From Hyaloscypha bicolor E (lineage: Eukaryota; Ascomycota; Leotiomycetes; Helotiales; Hyaloscyphaceae), in the NCBI RefSeq assembly GCF_002865645.1, contig NW_020194626.1:310001-374000 (forward strand): 64,000 nucleotides of DNA. Direction: 5' to 3'. The notes under the pieces were generated by a model. That model made no database searches. It saw only the letters and a program-made list of their open reading frames with translations, and was not told the DNA's origin. Below, one piece after another: positions 42,080 through 52,660 of this stretch. How positions within the stretch are numbered: position 1 is the stretch's first letter; every line of letters begins with the position of its first letter. The position numbers and the translations under genes are program-made.

Positions 42080-42580
42080 TTAATACCAAAGAATATTAAC
42101 CATACCGTTAAGAGCACTTTGCACTTGCGCCAAGCTAGTAAGAATTACTTGACCCATTCCTTGGATTATTGGGGGAATCCGTTGGCCTCGAATAATAGCT
42201 TTAACGCGAGAAGTATATGCAGTTTGGCGTAGAAGAAGGGCAGTAATAGCCTTCTCCCTTTCGGGCAAAGGATGGGGAAGACGCTTGCATGCGTCAATGG
42301 CTTAAAGAAGGCGGTTTAACCGCACTACACATGCTTGAGGAACCTTGGATAGCGTCAGAATAAGGAATAAAAGAAGGAATTTGCAACTTACAGGATCACA
42401 CTTCTTGTTCTTGGAGCGGCAGCGATCGCACACCGAGCGATTATTGCTCTTGACACAAGTGAGGTCGGGAAACTTGGCGATATTCTTGGAATATCGAAGA
42501 TAGTAAGGGCGAATCAAGGATGTGGGAGCGTTGGCCGAACGGGTGGCGACAGGCTAACGAGCACCAAGAGGAGTGTTCAT
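42080..42580 (-). pseudogene. antisense accessory ORF of gypsy C (Cys motif)
   Basis: This frame runs opposite the 1.37 kb between pol and the 3' LTR. It starts at ATG 42580 and continues to TAA at 42082-42080, 167 codons including stop, broken only by TAG 42556-42554 and TAA 42304-42302, both one transition from Gln. It encodes CDRCRSKNKKC (C-x2-C-x6-C, 42430-42398), followed by DP and, after a possible 48-nt intron (42391-42344: GTAAGT donor, CTGAC branch site, AAG acceptor, length divisible by three), by VP. The motif resembles the first half of a Zn2Cys6 cluster, but the second half is not visible. A pyrimidine-rich leader precedes the ATG. The function is unknown; a nucleic-acid-binding accessory protein is one possibility. 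The same ORF is found RIPped in C', and a likely relative in B. Confidence 0.6.
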
Positions 42581-42624
42581 CTTAATGGATAAAGAAGTGG
42601 AAGAGGGAATTAGAAGGGGACTTG

Positions 42625-42690
42625 AATGAAGCTTGAATGAGGCTTGAAGGAGCTTAAAGGAGCTTAAAGAAGGCTTGAAGAAGGAAGGCA
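42625..42690. repeat. short tandem repeat of ~10-11 bp units
   Basis: Repeated 'gcttgaa' and 'gcttaaa' cores at ~10-11 bp spacing make a purine-rich run on the plus strand, which is a pyrimidine-rich leader for the antisense ORF. The C' copy has the same array around 18,850-18,920. Confidence 0.7.
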
Positions 42691-43206
42691 AGGGACGAGG
42701 AGGAGCTGGGTACGGTGTTATGGTTGAGGAAAAGGAAGGTTAGTTAGTGGGAAAAGGGAGGCCTTTTTATAATGCCCTCTTCCCGAATAGTAATCGCGAA
42801 TTCGGAACCGGCTCTATGCCAGGAACACCCAGAAAATTCCAAAGAAGGGATTCACGAACGAACCAGAAGATCGGATTAACTTTTCCAAGCTCTTGGGCCT
42901 ACAGAGCAACGATTTATTCGCGAATGGAGGCTAAGTTGGGATTCACGAACTAATCAGGAGATCGGATGAGCTTCATGTCCGACAGTATACGCTGTATTCG
43001 CACCACCTTTGCGAGGGGGAATCGCCAGAGGCGATTTGCGAACTAGCTGGGAAGGGTTAGTGAACTGTATCCTCAACTCCATTACCTGGCGTAACGATGG
43101 GGCAATTATGGGGAGTCTTTGGGGAAAGCCAGCGGCCAGGAAAGTTTTAGGGGGACATTTGTGAAGCTATTCGCAGTTTTCCCAGGCCTCTTGGGGACAA
43201 GGGCCC

Positions 43207-43216
43207 AGAGGGGGGG
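43207..43216 (+). promoter_or_regulatory. polypurine tract of gypsy C
   Basis: The all-purine run agaggggggg ends four bases before the 3' LTR (43221). This is the expected site of plus-strand DNA priming in LTR retrotransposons. Confidence 0.7.
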
Positions 43217-43220
43217 TTAA

Positions 43221-43523
43221 TGTAATGGGCACACGTGATGGCGCATGGACAGGTATCAGATGTCGTGGATCTAGTTTCCTATTTTGGGTACAGCTTGCGA
43301 TCGGAATCGTATGGATCGCATGGGATTTCCTAATTAAGTAAAGGGCTTCGCATGCCTGGCTAAGCACTAGGGAATATATAGGGAGACGCTCCTAGCTTTG
43401 GAAGGGGCATCGATTAGTCTCTTGTTGGAATTAATTCTTGGAATCAGTTACACTTGCAAGCGTCACTCCGCAGCTTACTTACCTTGACTACTTGTGCATC
43501 ACCCTGCTATTACGTGCCTTACA
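43221..43523 (+). repeat. gypsy C 3' LTR
   Basis: This 303-bp LTR is paired with 36531-36833 and followed by the TATAG duplication. The six differences are transitions at LTR positions 4, 42, about 193-194, about 214 and about 282, distributed between both LTRs. Confidence 0.95.
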
Positions 43524-43528
43524 TATAG

Positions 43529-44940
43529 ATACCTTAACTCTTTTATGGTTTTGGCCTTATTAGGGTTCTACTAAGCCTATTTGGTATACTTGGAATACTT
43601 TATATTTCTTGAGAAGTATTCTTTCTATCTATAAGTCTAATAAACTATACCTGAAGTAGAACTAGTACTTTATTAAAGCCTTAAAGGGGCTAAAATATTA
43701 CCTAAGGGTTTCTTATATGATTTTCGGAACTTATTCTTTCTTTTTTAATAGCCTTATAAATTAGAATTTACTAAGTTAGAGTTCTTGGGAGCAGAATTAC
43801 CCTTATTAGACTTCCCTATCTTTGTTTTCCTTAATTTGGGATAAGTAGTATATTTTGCTTTCTAAGCTTTCTTAAGCTATTTGGAAATAGATATTGCCTT
43901 ATCTCTTAAGAAAATAGATATAAGTATCTAATAAGTCTTATAGTTAGATAAAGTAGTATTAAGAGTCCGGACCCGGTCCCTCTCAGGATATAAGTCCTGG
44001 TTAACTTTAAAACTAATTATTCAAATATATAACTCGGTAATTATCTTACTATTTTTTTAATAAAGATCTTGAAGTTCCTTAAAGGCGTCTTATTAATGGG
44101 TTTAAGGTACTTGGAGTATATTAGCCAAATAGGCCTTGAATTACTTCTAATAGACCTTATATAATAGTAGGCTTTATTTTATTATAGCCTCTCAAGTATT
44201 ATAAGGTTCGTTTCTAAGAGTACTTGTAGTAAAGTTAACTTTAGAAGAGTATTTATTATAAGTCCAAAGCTAGGTCCTAAAGACTACTTTTTAGGAGGAT
44301 ATAAATATTCTCTATTTCTTAAGGAACTTTCTATAATATAAGTTAGGTATCCGGATCTTGAGAAGCTTTTTTCGGTTTAAATATATCTTTAGAATATTAT
44401 ATAGTAGCTTCTAATAAATAGTATTAAGATTACTCTTAAAGCTTATTATATTAGAAAAGGAAGTGAATTCTAATCCTATTTCAGGAAGTTCCCTGGTAGG
44501 AATTACCGAGAAAGAAGGGATAGACTTATAAATAGAGTTTCTATAAGATATAGTAAACCGTAAGGTATTCCTAAGGATATTCTTATATTATTCTAATTAT
44601 AGGATATACTAGTTAATTATATTTACTAATTCTTGCTTTTATTAGAGTGCTTTGACTTTAGTATATAAGCCCTATTTTATAGCTTGGATAGTAGTAACTC
44701 GGGTATTAATCTCGGTATCTTGATTATTGCCGGGATTATTTCCGTTATTATTACTAGCTTTCGGAGGCTCCTGAAAGGCCCTGTTAAAAGTATTAGACGA
44801 GCCTTTACTATTACCTATATCGGGATTAATCTGGTCGACTTCCTCTATAGGAATAGCTTTGGTGAGGGGTTATATATTTTGTAGATTTCGAGATATAATT
44901 ACTTATTAAACTATTTTTTTTGAGAGTAGAGAGATTAGCT
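43529..44940 (-). pseudogene. gypsy B 5' region including presumed gag
   Basis: This is the part of element B upstream of its pol, cut from it by the C insertion. It is AT-rich and RIP-decayed. No zinc knuckle or other domain is legible, so gag is assigned by position only. The plus-strand ORF at 44684-44884 is a chance frame opposite it. Confidence 0.5.
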
Positions 44941-45238
44941 TATAAGGTATTTATTAGTAGGTAATAAGATAATAGAATAAATTAGTATATTATAAAACTA
45001 TAGTATTAAATTTAGTATAGAACTAATCTTTATTTCTCCTATAAGGTTCAGGGAAGCCCCCTCTAAATAGGAGGCCCCGATAGTATATATATAATTAGTA
45101 ATTTATAAGCCTAATATATATAATATAAATAGTAGTTAGTTGGGATATTAAAGGGCTACCGAACTCCCTAATTAATACCTGTAATATCCGAGATTTGTTA
45201 TATGCCTTTAAGTTATATATAACTCTATATATATTATA
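44941..45238 (-). repeat. gypsy B right LTR (5' LTR)
   Basis: This 298-bp partner of 30414-30711 is followed by ATTCC. Confidence 0.9.
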
Positions 45239-45243
45239 ATTCC

Positions 45244-48200
45244 CGGAAATACTATATTTATATAAAACCCTTTAGTATAATAGTATATTTATATAATAAA
45301 ATAAAAGTACTAATACTATTATAAATACCCTATATACTATTATAAAGGAGAATAAATAGTATATATAATTAAATAAGAATATATTAGTAGCTAGACTAAA
45401 TCTTATTAAGAAATTAATTCTATTAGACTTTATTACTTTTATAAAAAACAAGTATCTAGAACCTATTATCTTTAATATTCTTATATTACTATTATTTTCT
45501 TTACTATTTTTTTTATTATTATATTCTATATCTTTACTAGATTTATATACTAATATAAAAGCTCTAGAAATAAATAATATATTTCTATTATTATTATTAT
45601 TATAATTATATCTAAATAACTTTTAATTTCTTTTAATTATAAGACTTATTAGGGAAATTATTAAAATCTATACTAAAAAACAAAAGTATAATAGATCTAA
45701 TAATAATTTTAATTATAAACTTATTATTTTCCTTAATATTTACTAATATATAAAGCTTTTATAAGAGATACTAATATAAGCTTTTCCTATTATATTAAAG
45801 GAACTAGCTTAAAACTATTTCTATAATAACTAGCTCTTTTAATATATATATAAAGAGGCTTATATTAATATTTATAGCTTTTTTAAAAGCTTTAGATTTA
45901 AATATTAAAATTTAGATAAGTGAAATATTATTATATTAGCTTCTATAATAGCTAAATTTCCGGAAAAAATAATATTTAAGACTATTTAATTACTAATTAA
46001 TAAACTATATTAATTATAGTATAGTTTTATATCTAATTTATAAAATATTAAATTCCTTTATAATAAGATTATTATTTTTTATTAAGGCTTCCAGATATAT
46101 AAATATATAATCTCAGATCTTTTTATAAATTTCGGCTAGTTTATTAATAAGCTCTAGTTATTTATTACTATATATAAAAGTAAATAATAAGCTAATCCCG
46201 AAACCTTTTTTACTAATTAATAATATTATTTTTAGAACTCTTTAAACTATTATTTCTCTAGAAATTATTAATATAAACCTAGTTATAACTTCGGAACTTA
46301 TAATAACTATTTCAAGTTCTATAATTATAATAATTATATTTTAAAGTTATATTTTATATATAAGAAACCCGAATACTACTTATAAAAATATATACTAGAG
46401 AAATAAAAGACTAAGAAGGCTCGATTTAGGAATAGAAATATCTATTAGTTTAGATTCTAAAATACCTATAACTTTAATAAATACTTTAGTAATACTTATA
46501 TATAGTATATTACTAAAGCTAAAAATAAAGAAAATAATAAGAATAATAAGAATAAACTAGTAAATAATACTTTTAAGGTTTTATTAGTAAAAACGAATAA
46601 AAAAGAAAAAATATTACTCAGATTTCTATTTTATTTTAGTTAAGAGCTTTTTAGCTACTTTTATTATTTCTATTTTACTAATAACTATAGCTAATATTTT
46701 TATAAATAACTTTATTTTTATTTTTTTTATATATTAAATAATAAATAAAAACTATATTTTAGAGCCTATTAAACCCTTAATAGAAAATATCTAGACTTTT
46801 ATAATTAATAATATATTAAGATATAATACTTATTACTTTTATAGAATTATAATTAATATTAGAGCCTTTAGATATTTAATTACTAGTTCTAACTAATTTT
46901 AAGCTCTCTAGTAAACTAATAATAGTATTAAACTTAATAAAACTATTAAAGATTAAGTTAATATCTAGTTTAGTATTAAATCTATATTTTCTATTAGATT
47001 TATAATAGTAAATATACTAATTAAATAAGTATAATTTCATATTATATTTTTAAAAACTTTATTTTTATTTAGCTTAACTAATATAAATAAGCTAGAAGTC
47101 TATTTTAATAATCTTACTAATTATCTTATTACTTTTACCGGAAAATATATATCTATAATATAATATTTTAGATACTTTTTCTTATTTTAGAATACTATAC
47201 TATAAGGCTTTATTTCCGAATTCTTTACTTATAATTCCTGCTTTTTTATAAAGATTAAATTATAATATCTATATTATTATTTTAGTTATTTATTTATTAA
47301 TAAGCTTTAAAATATACTAGAATAAATAGGCTATAATATTAATATAGAAGCCTTTAAATATCTTATAAAATATTATAAATAATACCAGAAATATAGCTAA
47401 TTATTTAGATAATTCAAGTTTAATCTAAGAAATAATATTAGCTTTAACTATTCTATTATTATTAATATTTTCTATATTTCTAGTAAGCCTATATTTTATA
47501 TTATTAATAAAGGCACTTAATATTAAACCGGCTAATAGCTCTAGAATATTAGTATAATATATATCTAAAATATATTTAAATAATACTAGATTAATAACTA
47601 TTTAGGTCTTTCTAATTAGATTATAGCAGATATTAGAAAGTAGTTTACTAGTAAAAAGTTTATTTAGCTTATAAATACTATAGAAACCAAGGTTAAGATT
47701 ATTTCTATAGAAGCTTATAACTTTATTAGAATTATAGAATATTATTATAGCCTAATTCAATATATCTATCTTATTATTATAACTAAAATTAATAAAATTA
47801 ATAAGGATATTATATTTCAAATAGTTTTTAAGGCTATTAATAACTTTATAGGACCTAATAGTATTATTCTAACCCTTTTGGTTTATAGTACTTTACCTTA
47901 AATAACCGAATATAATACTTTATTACTTACTATATTATAGTAATTAGTAGTATTTAAGAAAGTAATAATAGAAATTCAGAAGCTTTAAGCTAGATATTAA
48001 ATTATAAATACTTTAAATACTCGAAATAGTTCTAGTATTACTAATATTTATAAATTACTCCTGAATTCAAATATTCTTATTTAATATAAAGAAAATATTA
48101 GTTAATCTAGTAATTAAAATAAACTATATAAACTAGTAATTATTAATAGAGAGAACTATATATTAGCTCTACTATATAGTAATATTACCTTCTATTCGAC

Positions 48201-50130
48201 CTCTATAAAGCCCTTTTATATAGAAAATATTAAGGTTATTACTAATAGCCCCGAACCTAAACCTATTCCCGAATCTAATAATAAGGCTAAAAATAATATA
48301 AATATAATTTCTCTTACTATTCTACTAAAATATAATAAAGAATACTCTTATAAAACCCCGGATATTATAGTATTTCTATAGGATAATAAACTATATAAGA
48401 ATTCCTATTAAGTTAAAATTATTAGCTTTTTAGAAAAGGATATATTTAAAATTATTTCTAGATCTCAAATACTAAAAGAAATATATATTTTTAACTCCTA
48501 ATTTATTAATGAGATTAAGAATAAGAATATGAAAAAAGAGTTTAAGAAGTTAAAACTAGTTATCTAAGCTTATAATAATAGTAAGAAATATATAGTATTA
48601 ATATAATTACTTATTATCTAATATATTAACTAAAGAATTATTTTTAATATTATTACTATAATAATAAATATTATAGAATTATATTTATATAATATCTTAT
48701 AAGCTTATATCTAATTAATAACCTTATTTAATTATAATTTCTATATTAATCTATTCTATAAACTTATTAGAAAATTAAATCTAAAAAATAATTCTATTCT
48801 AAAAATTATAAAACTACTATATAGTATACCGGAAGCTAGAAACTACTAATTTAAGACTTACTATTTCTATTATATTAATAAACTCTCTATAGAATAATTA
48901 ACTTATAATTCTTACCTATTTTATAATAAATAACTCTTTGAAATTATTAGCCTTTAAACTAATAATATCTTATTTATTAGAACTAATAATTTTATAAAAG
49001 CAAAATAATTAAAGTTTTATAAAGCTAAGTTTTTAGCTAAGAAATATAAATCTCTTACTTTTAACTATAATTTCAAATTTAATAGAAGTATTATTTATAT
49101 AAATACTACTAGAATTACTCTTATATAGGAATACTAGTATAAGAATCTTTAAATTATTTCTATAAAAAATACTATTACTATAAGTAATAGAAATACTATT
49201 TATTAAAATCTCTTTATTAAAAACTAATATATTATCTAATATATAAGAGAAATATATATTATATTAGTCTATTAACTAGAAGCTTTATATAACCTATTAA
49301 TTATTACTTAAGTTATTAAACTCTCGGAAACTAATATAAAGATATTTAATAAATATATTTAATAGTAAATTAAGAATATTACTAGAGAACTAAGATTTAT
49401 AAAGCTAATAAAGAAGTTCTTATATTTAATTATTTTTATAGATACTTTATTTATAAATAATAGAGATCTCTTTTCCTAAATTAGATATATTCTAGTTCTA
49501 GTAAATAGAACTAGATATACTAATATTATCTACTAGTTCTTTATTAAATATAAGAAAATTACTAGAAGCGTTTTAGCTTTAGAACTCTATAGTATAGCTT
49601 ACGGTTTTAATATAGGTACTTTAGTTAAATCTATAATTAATAAAGTACTAGAAATGGAATTATTACTAGTTATTTATATAAATTCGAAGTTATTATATAA
49701 ATACCTTATTAAATTAGATACTACTCGAGAGAAATACCTAATAATTAATATAATATATCTTTATTAGATATATAAATAATAAGAAATTATAGAAGTTAAA
49801 TAGATTAAAGAAGAATTAAATCTTGCTAATTTCATAACGAAATTAAAGCTAATAAATACTCTTAAATACCTAATTAATATAAATATTATATAATTAGATA
49901 TAGAGAAATAAGTTAAATATAAATAGAATAGAAAATAGATATATAGAATAGGAAAATATTACAAAAAGAGAAGTTATATATAAAAGATTATAGCCTTTAG
50001 TATATAACTAAAACCTCAGAAGTAATATAAATATATAGAGTATTTAGGAAATCTAATATTAGGCCAAATTAAGGAATTTATATATAATTAGAAAGAAATA
50101 CTATTTTTTATATTTTTAGAAAGTTTTTAA
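45244..50130 (+). pseudogene. copia A3 polyprotein relic
   Basis: This collinear counterpart of A2 12,130-16,997 lies on the plus strand. The protease patch, integrase core and RNase H tail (NLANFITKLK-like near 49,830) can be placed by alignment with A2. Stops are TAA/TAG throughout. It is more heavily altered than A2 over much of its length. Confidence 0.8.
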
Positions 50131-50441
50131 TATTAGTATAACTATTCTTTTAGGAGTTATATATATAGTTATAGGATATAGGATATAGAATATAAGTAAT
50201 AGGATATAAGTAATAGGATATAGGTAATAGGATATAAGATATGAAATATAGTTATATAATTTTATATCCTATTAGTAATTTGACTAGTAAACTAGATCCC
50301 TTTAGGCTTAGTAGATTTAGGAATTATATATTAATATTATAATACTATAATTCTTACTTCTAAATAAGAACTTTACTAACCTTATATAAATAGTACTTCT
50401 ATATTTATATAATAGTATTATATATTTCTAGTAAATTAATA
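50131..50441 (+). repeat. copia A3 3' LTR
   Basis: This 311-bp LTR starts TATTAGTATA and ends ATTAATA. It is paired with 29294-29604. Confidence 0.88.
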
Positions 50442-50446
50442 ATAGT

Positions 50447-51760
50447 ATTATTAAATATAGAAATATAAAAGTTTATATAATAAGCTATATATAGAAATTT
50501 AAGAAGATTTAAATTATCTCGAATTATTTATAATTATTAAAGTAAATTAGCTAATTATATAAATTAAGTATAATTTAATTATTATTAATATATCTTAGCT
50601 TTTATAAGTTAGTAAAAAAAAGAATATTTATATCTTTATTTTTATAACTATAATACCTAAAATTATAATTTTTTTAATATTTAAATATATTTAATCTAGG
50701 GCTATTAAGTACTAATATTTCTATTTTTAAATATTATTTATTATAAATTTATTCGGATTTAAATAATTATATTAAATATATATCTTTATATCCTAAAAAT
50801 AAATAATAAAGATATAGCTATATTAGCTTTAATCTTAGCCTCAATCTTAATCTTAATTTTCTTCCGAAAATAACTTTAATTCTAATATATAATACTATTA
50901 TTAAAGCTTTTTTTTATTAAAGATATATTAAATATAGCTTTAGGTAATAGCTCTAATAAAGGCAAAAGTAGTAGAAAAAATAATAAAGCTATAAATAAAT
51001 AGAAAAATAATATTTATAATATATTCTTTAATAATTTAGATTTAATTTATAATATTTTTTCTTATTAATATATTTAACTAATAAATCTCTTTATTTCTTA
51101 ACCTCTTTCTTATATATAACTTTCTTTTTCTTTTCTATAATAATACTTTAATCTTCTTATATTATCTAATAATACTACTAAAATAGTAAAGTAAATTAAT
51201 AATAAGATTAAAAATTAGAGAAATAGAGCTATACTAGGGCAGGAAGCTAAAGAAATTAGAGAAAAGCAAGGCAAATCTAGAGATAAGCTTAGTATATATT
51301 TATAGAATTAAATTCTCTTAAGCTTATATTACTTATAGTAATAAGAAGAAATCAAGAGGCCCTTTTAAATACTATATAGTTATAAAAGGCGAATTTAATA
51401 GTATTTATATAAATTATAGATATAATAATAATAGTAAAGTTTATACTTTCTATTAACTTAATACTAATCCTACTAAGTCTAGAAAGCCTTATTCCGTATT
51501 TATAAAACCCTTTATACTAAAGCCTTAACTATCTATAAGATATAGAAAGCAAATATAAAGATAGATATAAGATTAGAAGGTAATAGGGAAGAAGGTTATA
51601 GTAGAGGAGGGTAAAAATACTAGAGGAGAAAGGAATAAAGGAAATATAGATAATTCGAGTAATATAGGTAATACGGAAGATATAGAAAGTAAGGAAGATA
51701 GAGATATGCCTCGTAATCCATGGGATTTGCCTTACGGACCACGCAAGCTAAGGGGGGGTT
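50447..51760. other. AT-rich decayed DNA, right edge of the block
   Basis: No gene is called. From about 51,190 to 51,760 a plus-strand frame reads through with TAA/TAG as altered Gln and keeps a legible end (MPRNPWDLPYGPRK near 51,708-51,750). So a RIPped coding relic is likely here, of unrecognised family. GC rises sharply after about 51,700. Confidence 0.45.
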
Positions 51761-51794
51761 AGGAGTAGTCGAGAATAAGGCGTATATACTGTAC

Positions 51795-51831
51795 TTTTTT
51801 TTTTAGTGAGGTGTGGTGGGGGGGGGGGGGG
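51795..51831. repeat. homopolymer tracts (T10 and G14)
   Basis: Ten T (51795-51804) are followed shortly by fourteen G (51818-51831). The G tract lies next to the edge motif, mirroring the C tract that follows the left copy. Confidence 0.85.
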
Positions 51832-51840
51832 TGTGGGCGC

Positions 51841-51885
51841 GAAAATCAGAAAATCACTTTTCGCTTCTCGGATTTGTCCGCTAGC
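51841..51885 (-). repeat. 45-bp GC-rich edge motif, right copy
   Basis: This is the exact reverse complement of 2148-2192. Read on the minus strand it is followed by a C-rich tract, like the left copy. It marks the point where AT-rich DNA gives way to normal composition. Confidence 0.85.
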
Positions 51886-52149
51886 CCGCTAATGGCCTCA
51901 GTAGAGTGAGCGCGTCAGCATTCAAGAATGGACGGAGCCTTTTCGAGCAATATCAGCACCGGCTGAAAGTAAGCACGATACGTTGTGGGGTAAACTTGAC
52001 CCAAACTTCCTTCGTGAAGAATCGGCATGGCATTATGAGAACGATAAGACGTCGGTTCACGTCACTAGCGCATACTCTGACAGGATGGACAGAATATGCA
52101 CCATCTCGGGGCAGCTTCATCCCTAGTCCCTACATTAGGGGGTTTTAGT
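51886..52149. other. intergenic, no gene recognised
   Basis: Composition is normal. The open frames here are short and lack any recognisable domain. Confidence 0.5.
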
Positions 52150-52405
52150 TGAGCCAGAGTATCGCTTAAGTTGAACCATATTATCAAACTCTGCATATGC
52201 TCGTTTATTTAGCTGATATATAGTATTGCTTAAAGAAGCGAGACAGCTAACCGAGCAAATGAAATAGGTAGATTTTGTGGCAATTATATTTTAGGCATGT
52301 GCTTTGCATATGCTCTCCTTATGCTCTGCGTATATACAGGCTATAGCTATACGGGCTAGGAAGGTTCAGGTTAGTCCCGAGCTTGCGAAGGGGCTTAGGG
52401 TCAGT

Positions 52406-52566
52406 GCTATCACGACCCTGAGCGGAAGACCTGGTCTGGTAAACAGCTCTGTTTGGGTGTGTATGTAACGTCTAAAGAGAGAAGAGAAGAGGAGGAGCGG
52501 GGAGCTTGAGACTAGGATACAGGGTGCCACGCTAGGGCCAGGCCATGTGACGCTGACGTCACAACA
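52406..52566 (+). repeat. dispersed repeat, copy 1
   Basis: It shares with 57298-57444 a TATCACGACCC-like start, a 'tgggtgtgtatgta' segment, 'gtctaaagagagaagag', 'gggtgccacgctagggcca' and the end 'gacgctgacgtcacaac'. The complementary-looking ends (TCACGAC/GACGTCAC) suggest a solo LTR, but no 5-bp duplication is evident. Confidence 0.7.
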
Positions 52567-52660
52567 AGTGGTTAGGGTCTGGGTTAGTCCGGGGGGTTGG
52601 GGGGCGGTGAGAACCCCCCGCATTGGGATATATTAAAGCGTAAAGGCCCTACGGGTTGGG

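Larger units (their letters stand above)
36531..43523 (+). mobile_element. Ty3/gypsy chromovirus C, innermost and youngest
   Basis: This 6993-bp element has 303-bp LTRs (36531-36833 and 43221-43523) and a perfect 5-bp duplication TATAG (36526-36530 and 43524-43528). It stands out as a GC-rich island. LTRs start TGTRATGGG and end CTTACA, and differ at six positions, all transitions in CpA/TpG (one CpG) context. It carries gag, a pol in the -1 frame (protease, reverse transcriptase, RNase H, integrase, chromodomain), an antisense ORF, and a polypurine tract before the 3' LTR. Gag and pol have many TAG/TAA codons from Gln or Trp, so it is inactive despite its youth. I could not identify a primer-binding site after the 5' LTR. 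Confidence 0.95.
30414..45238 (-). mobile_element. Ty3/gypsy chromovirus B, middle of the nest
   Basis: Two 298-bp LTRs (30414-30711 and 44941-45238) with a perfect 5-bp duplication ATTCC (30409-30413 and 45239-45243) bound a minus-strand element. It is itself split by element C at 36531-43523. Without C it is about 7.8 kb. On the minus strand a reverse transcriptase box reads YLDN at 35203-35214, followed downstream by RNase H-like and integrase-like stretches and a chromodomain-like end (about 32,502-32,642). That makes it a chromovirus distinct from C. By eye the LTRs differ at 13 of 298 positions, all transitions. It is heavily RIPped. Confidence 0.88.
29294..50441 (+). mobile_element. 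Ty1/copia A3, outermost of a three-level nest
   Basis: Two 311-bp LTRs (29294-29604 and 50131-50441) bound a copia copy of the same family as A1 and A2. Flanks ATAAT (29289-29293) and ATAGT (50442-50446) are a 5-bp duplication with one transition. The internal sequence runs 29605-30413, is interrupted by element B plus its duplicated ATTCC, and resumes at 45244-50130. With the insert removed the element is 6318 bp, matching A2 (6315 bp). The junction reads continuously when compared with A2 near 12,120-12,140. All frames are closed by RIP-type stops. Confidence 0.9.

Noticed and set aside
42302..42517. Stand-alone Zn2Cys6 transcription factor fragment
   Set aside because: Only the first three Cys of a Zn2Cys6 cluster are present, and the frame lies inside a retrotransposon with a matching copy in C'. 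An element-borne antisense ORF explains it better.
1..51800. Mitochondrial or organellar insertion, suggested by very high AT
   Set aside because: The content is RIPped LTR retrotransposons with nuclear-type target duplications; no mitochondrial gene is legible.
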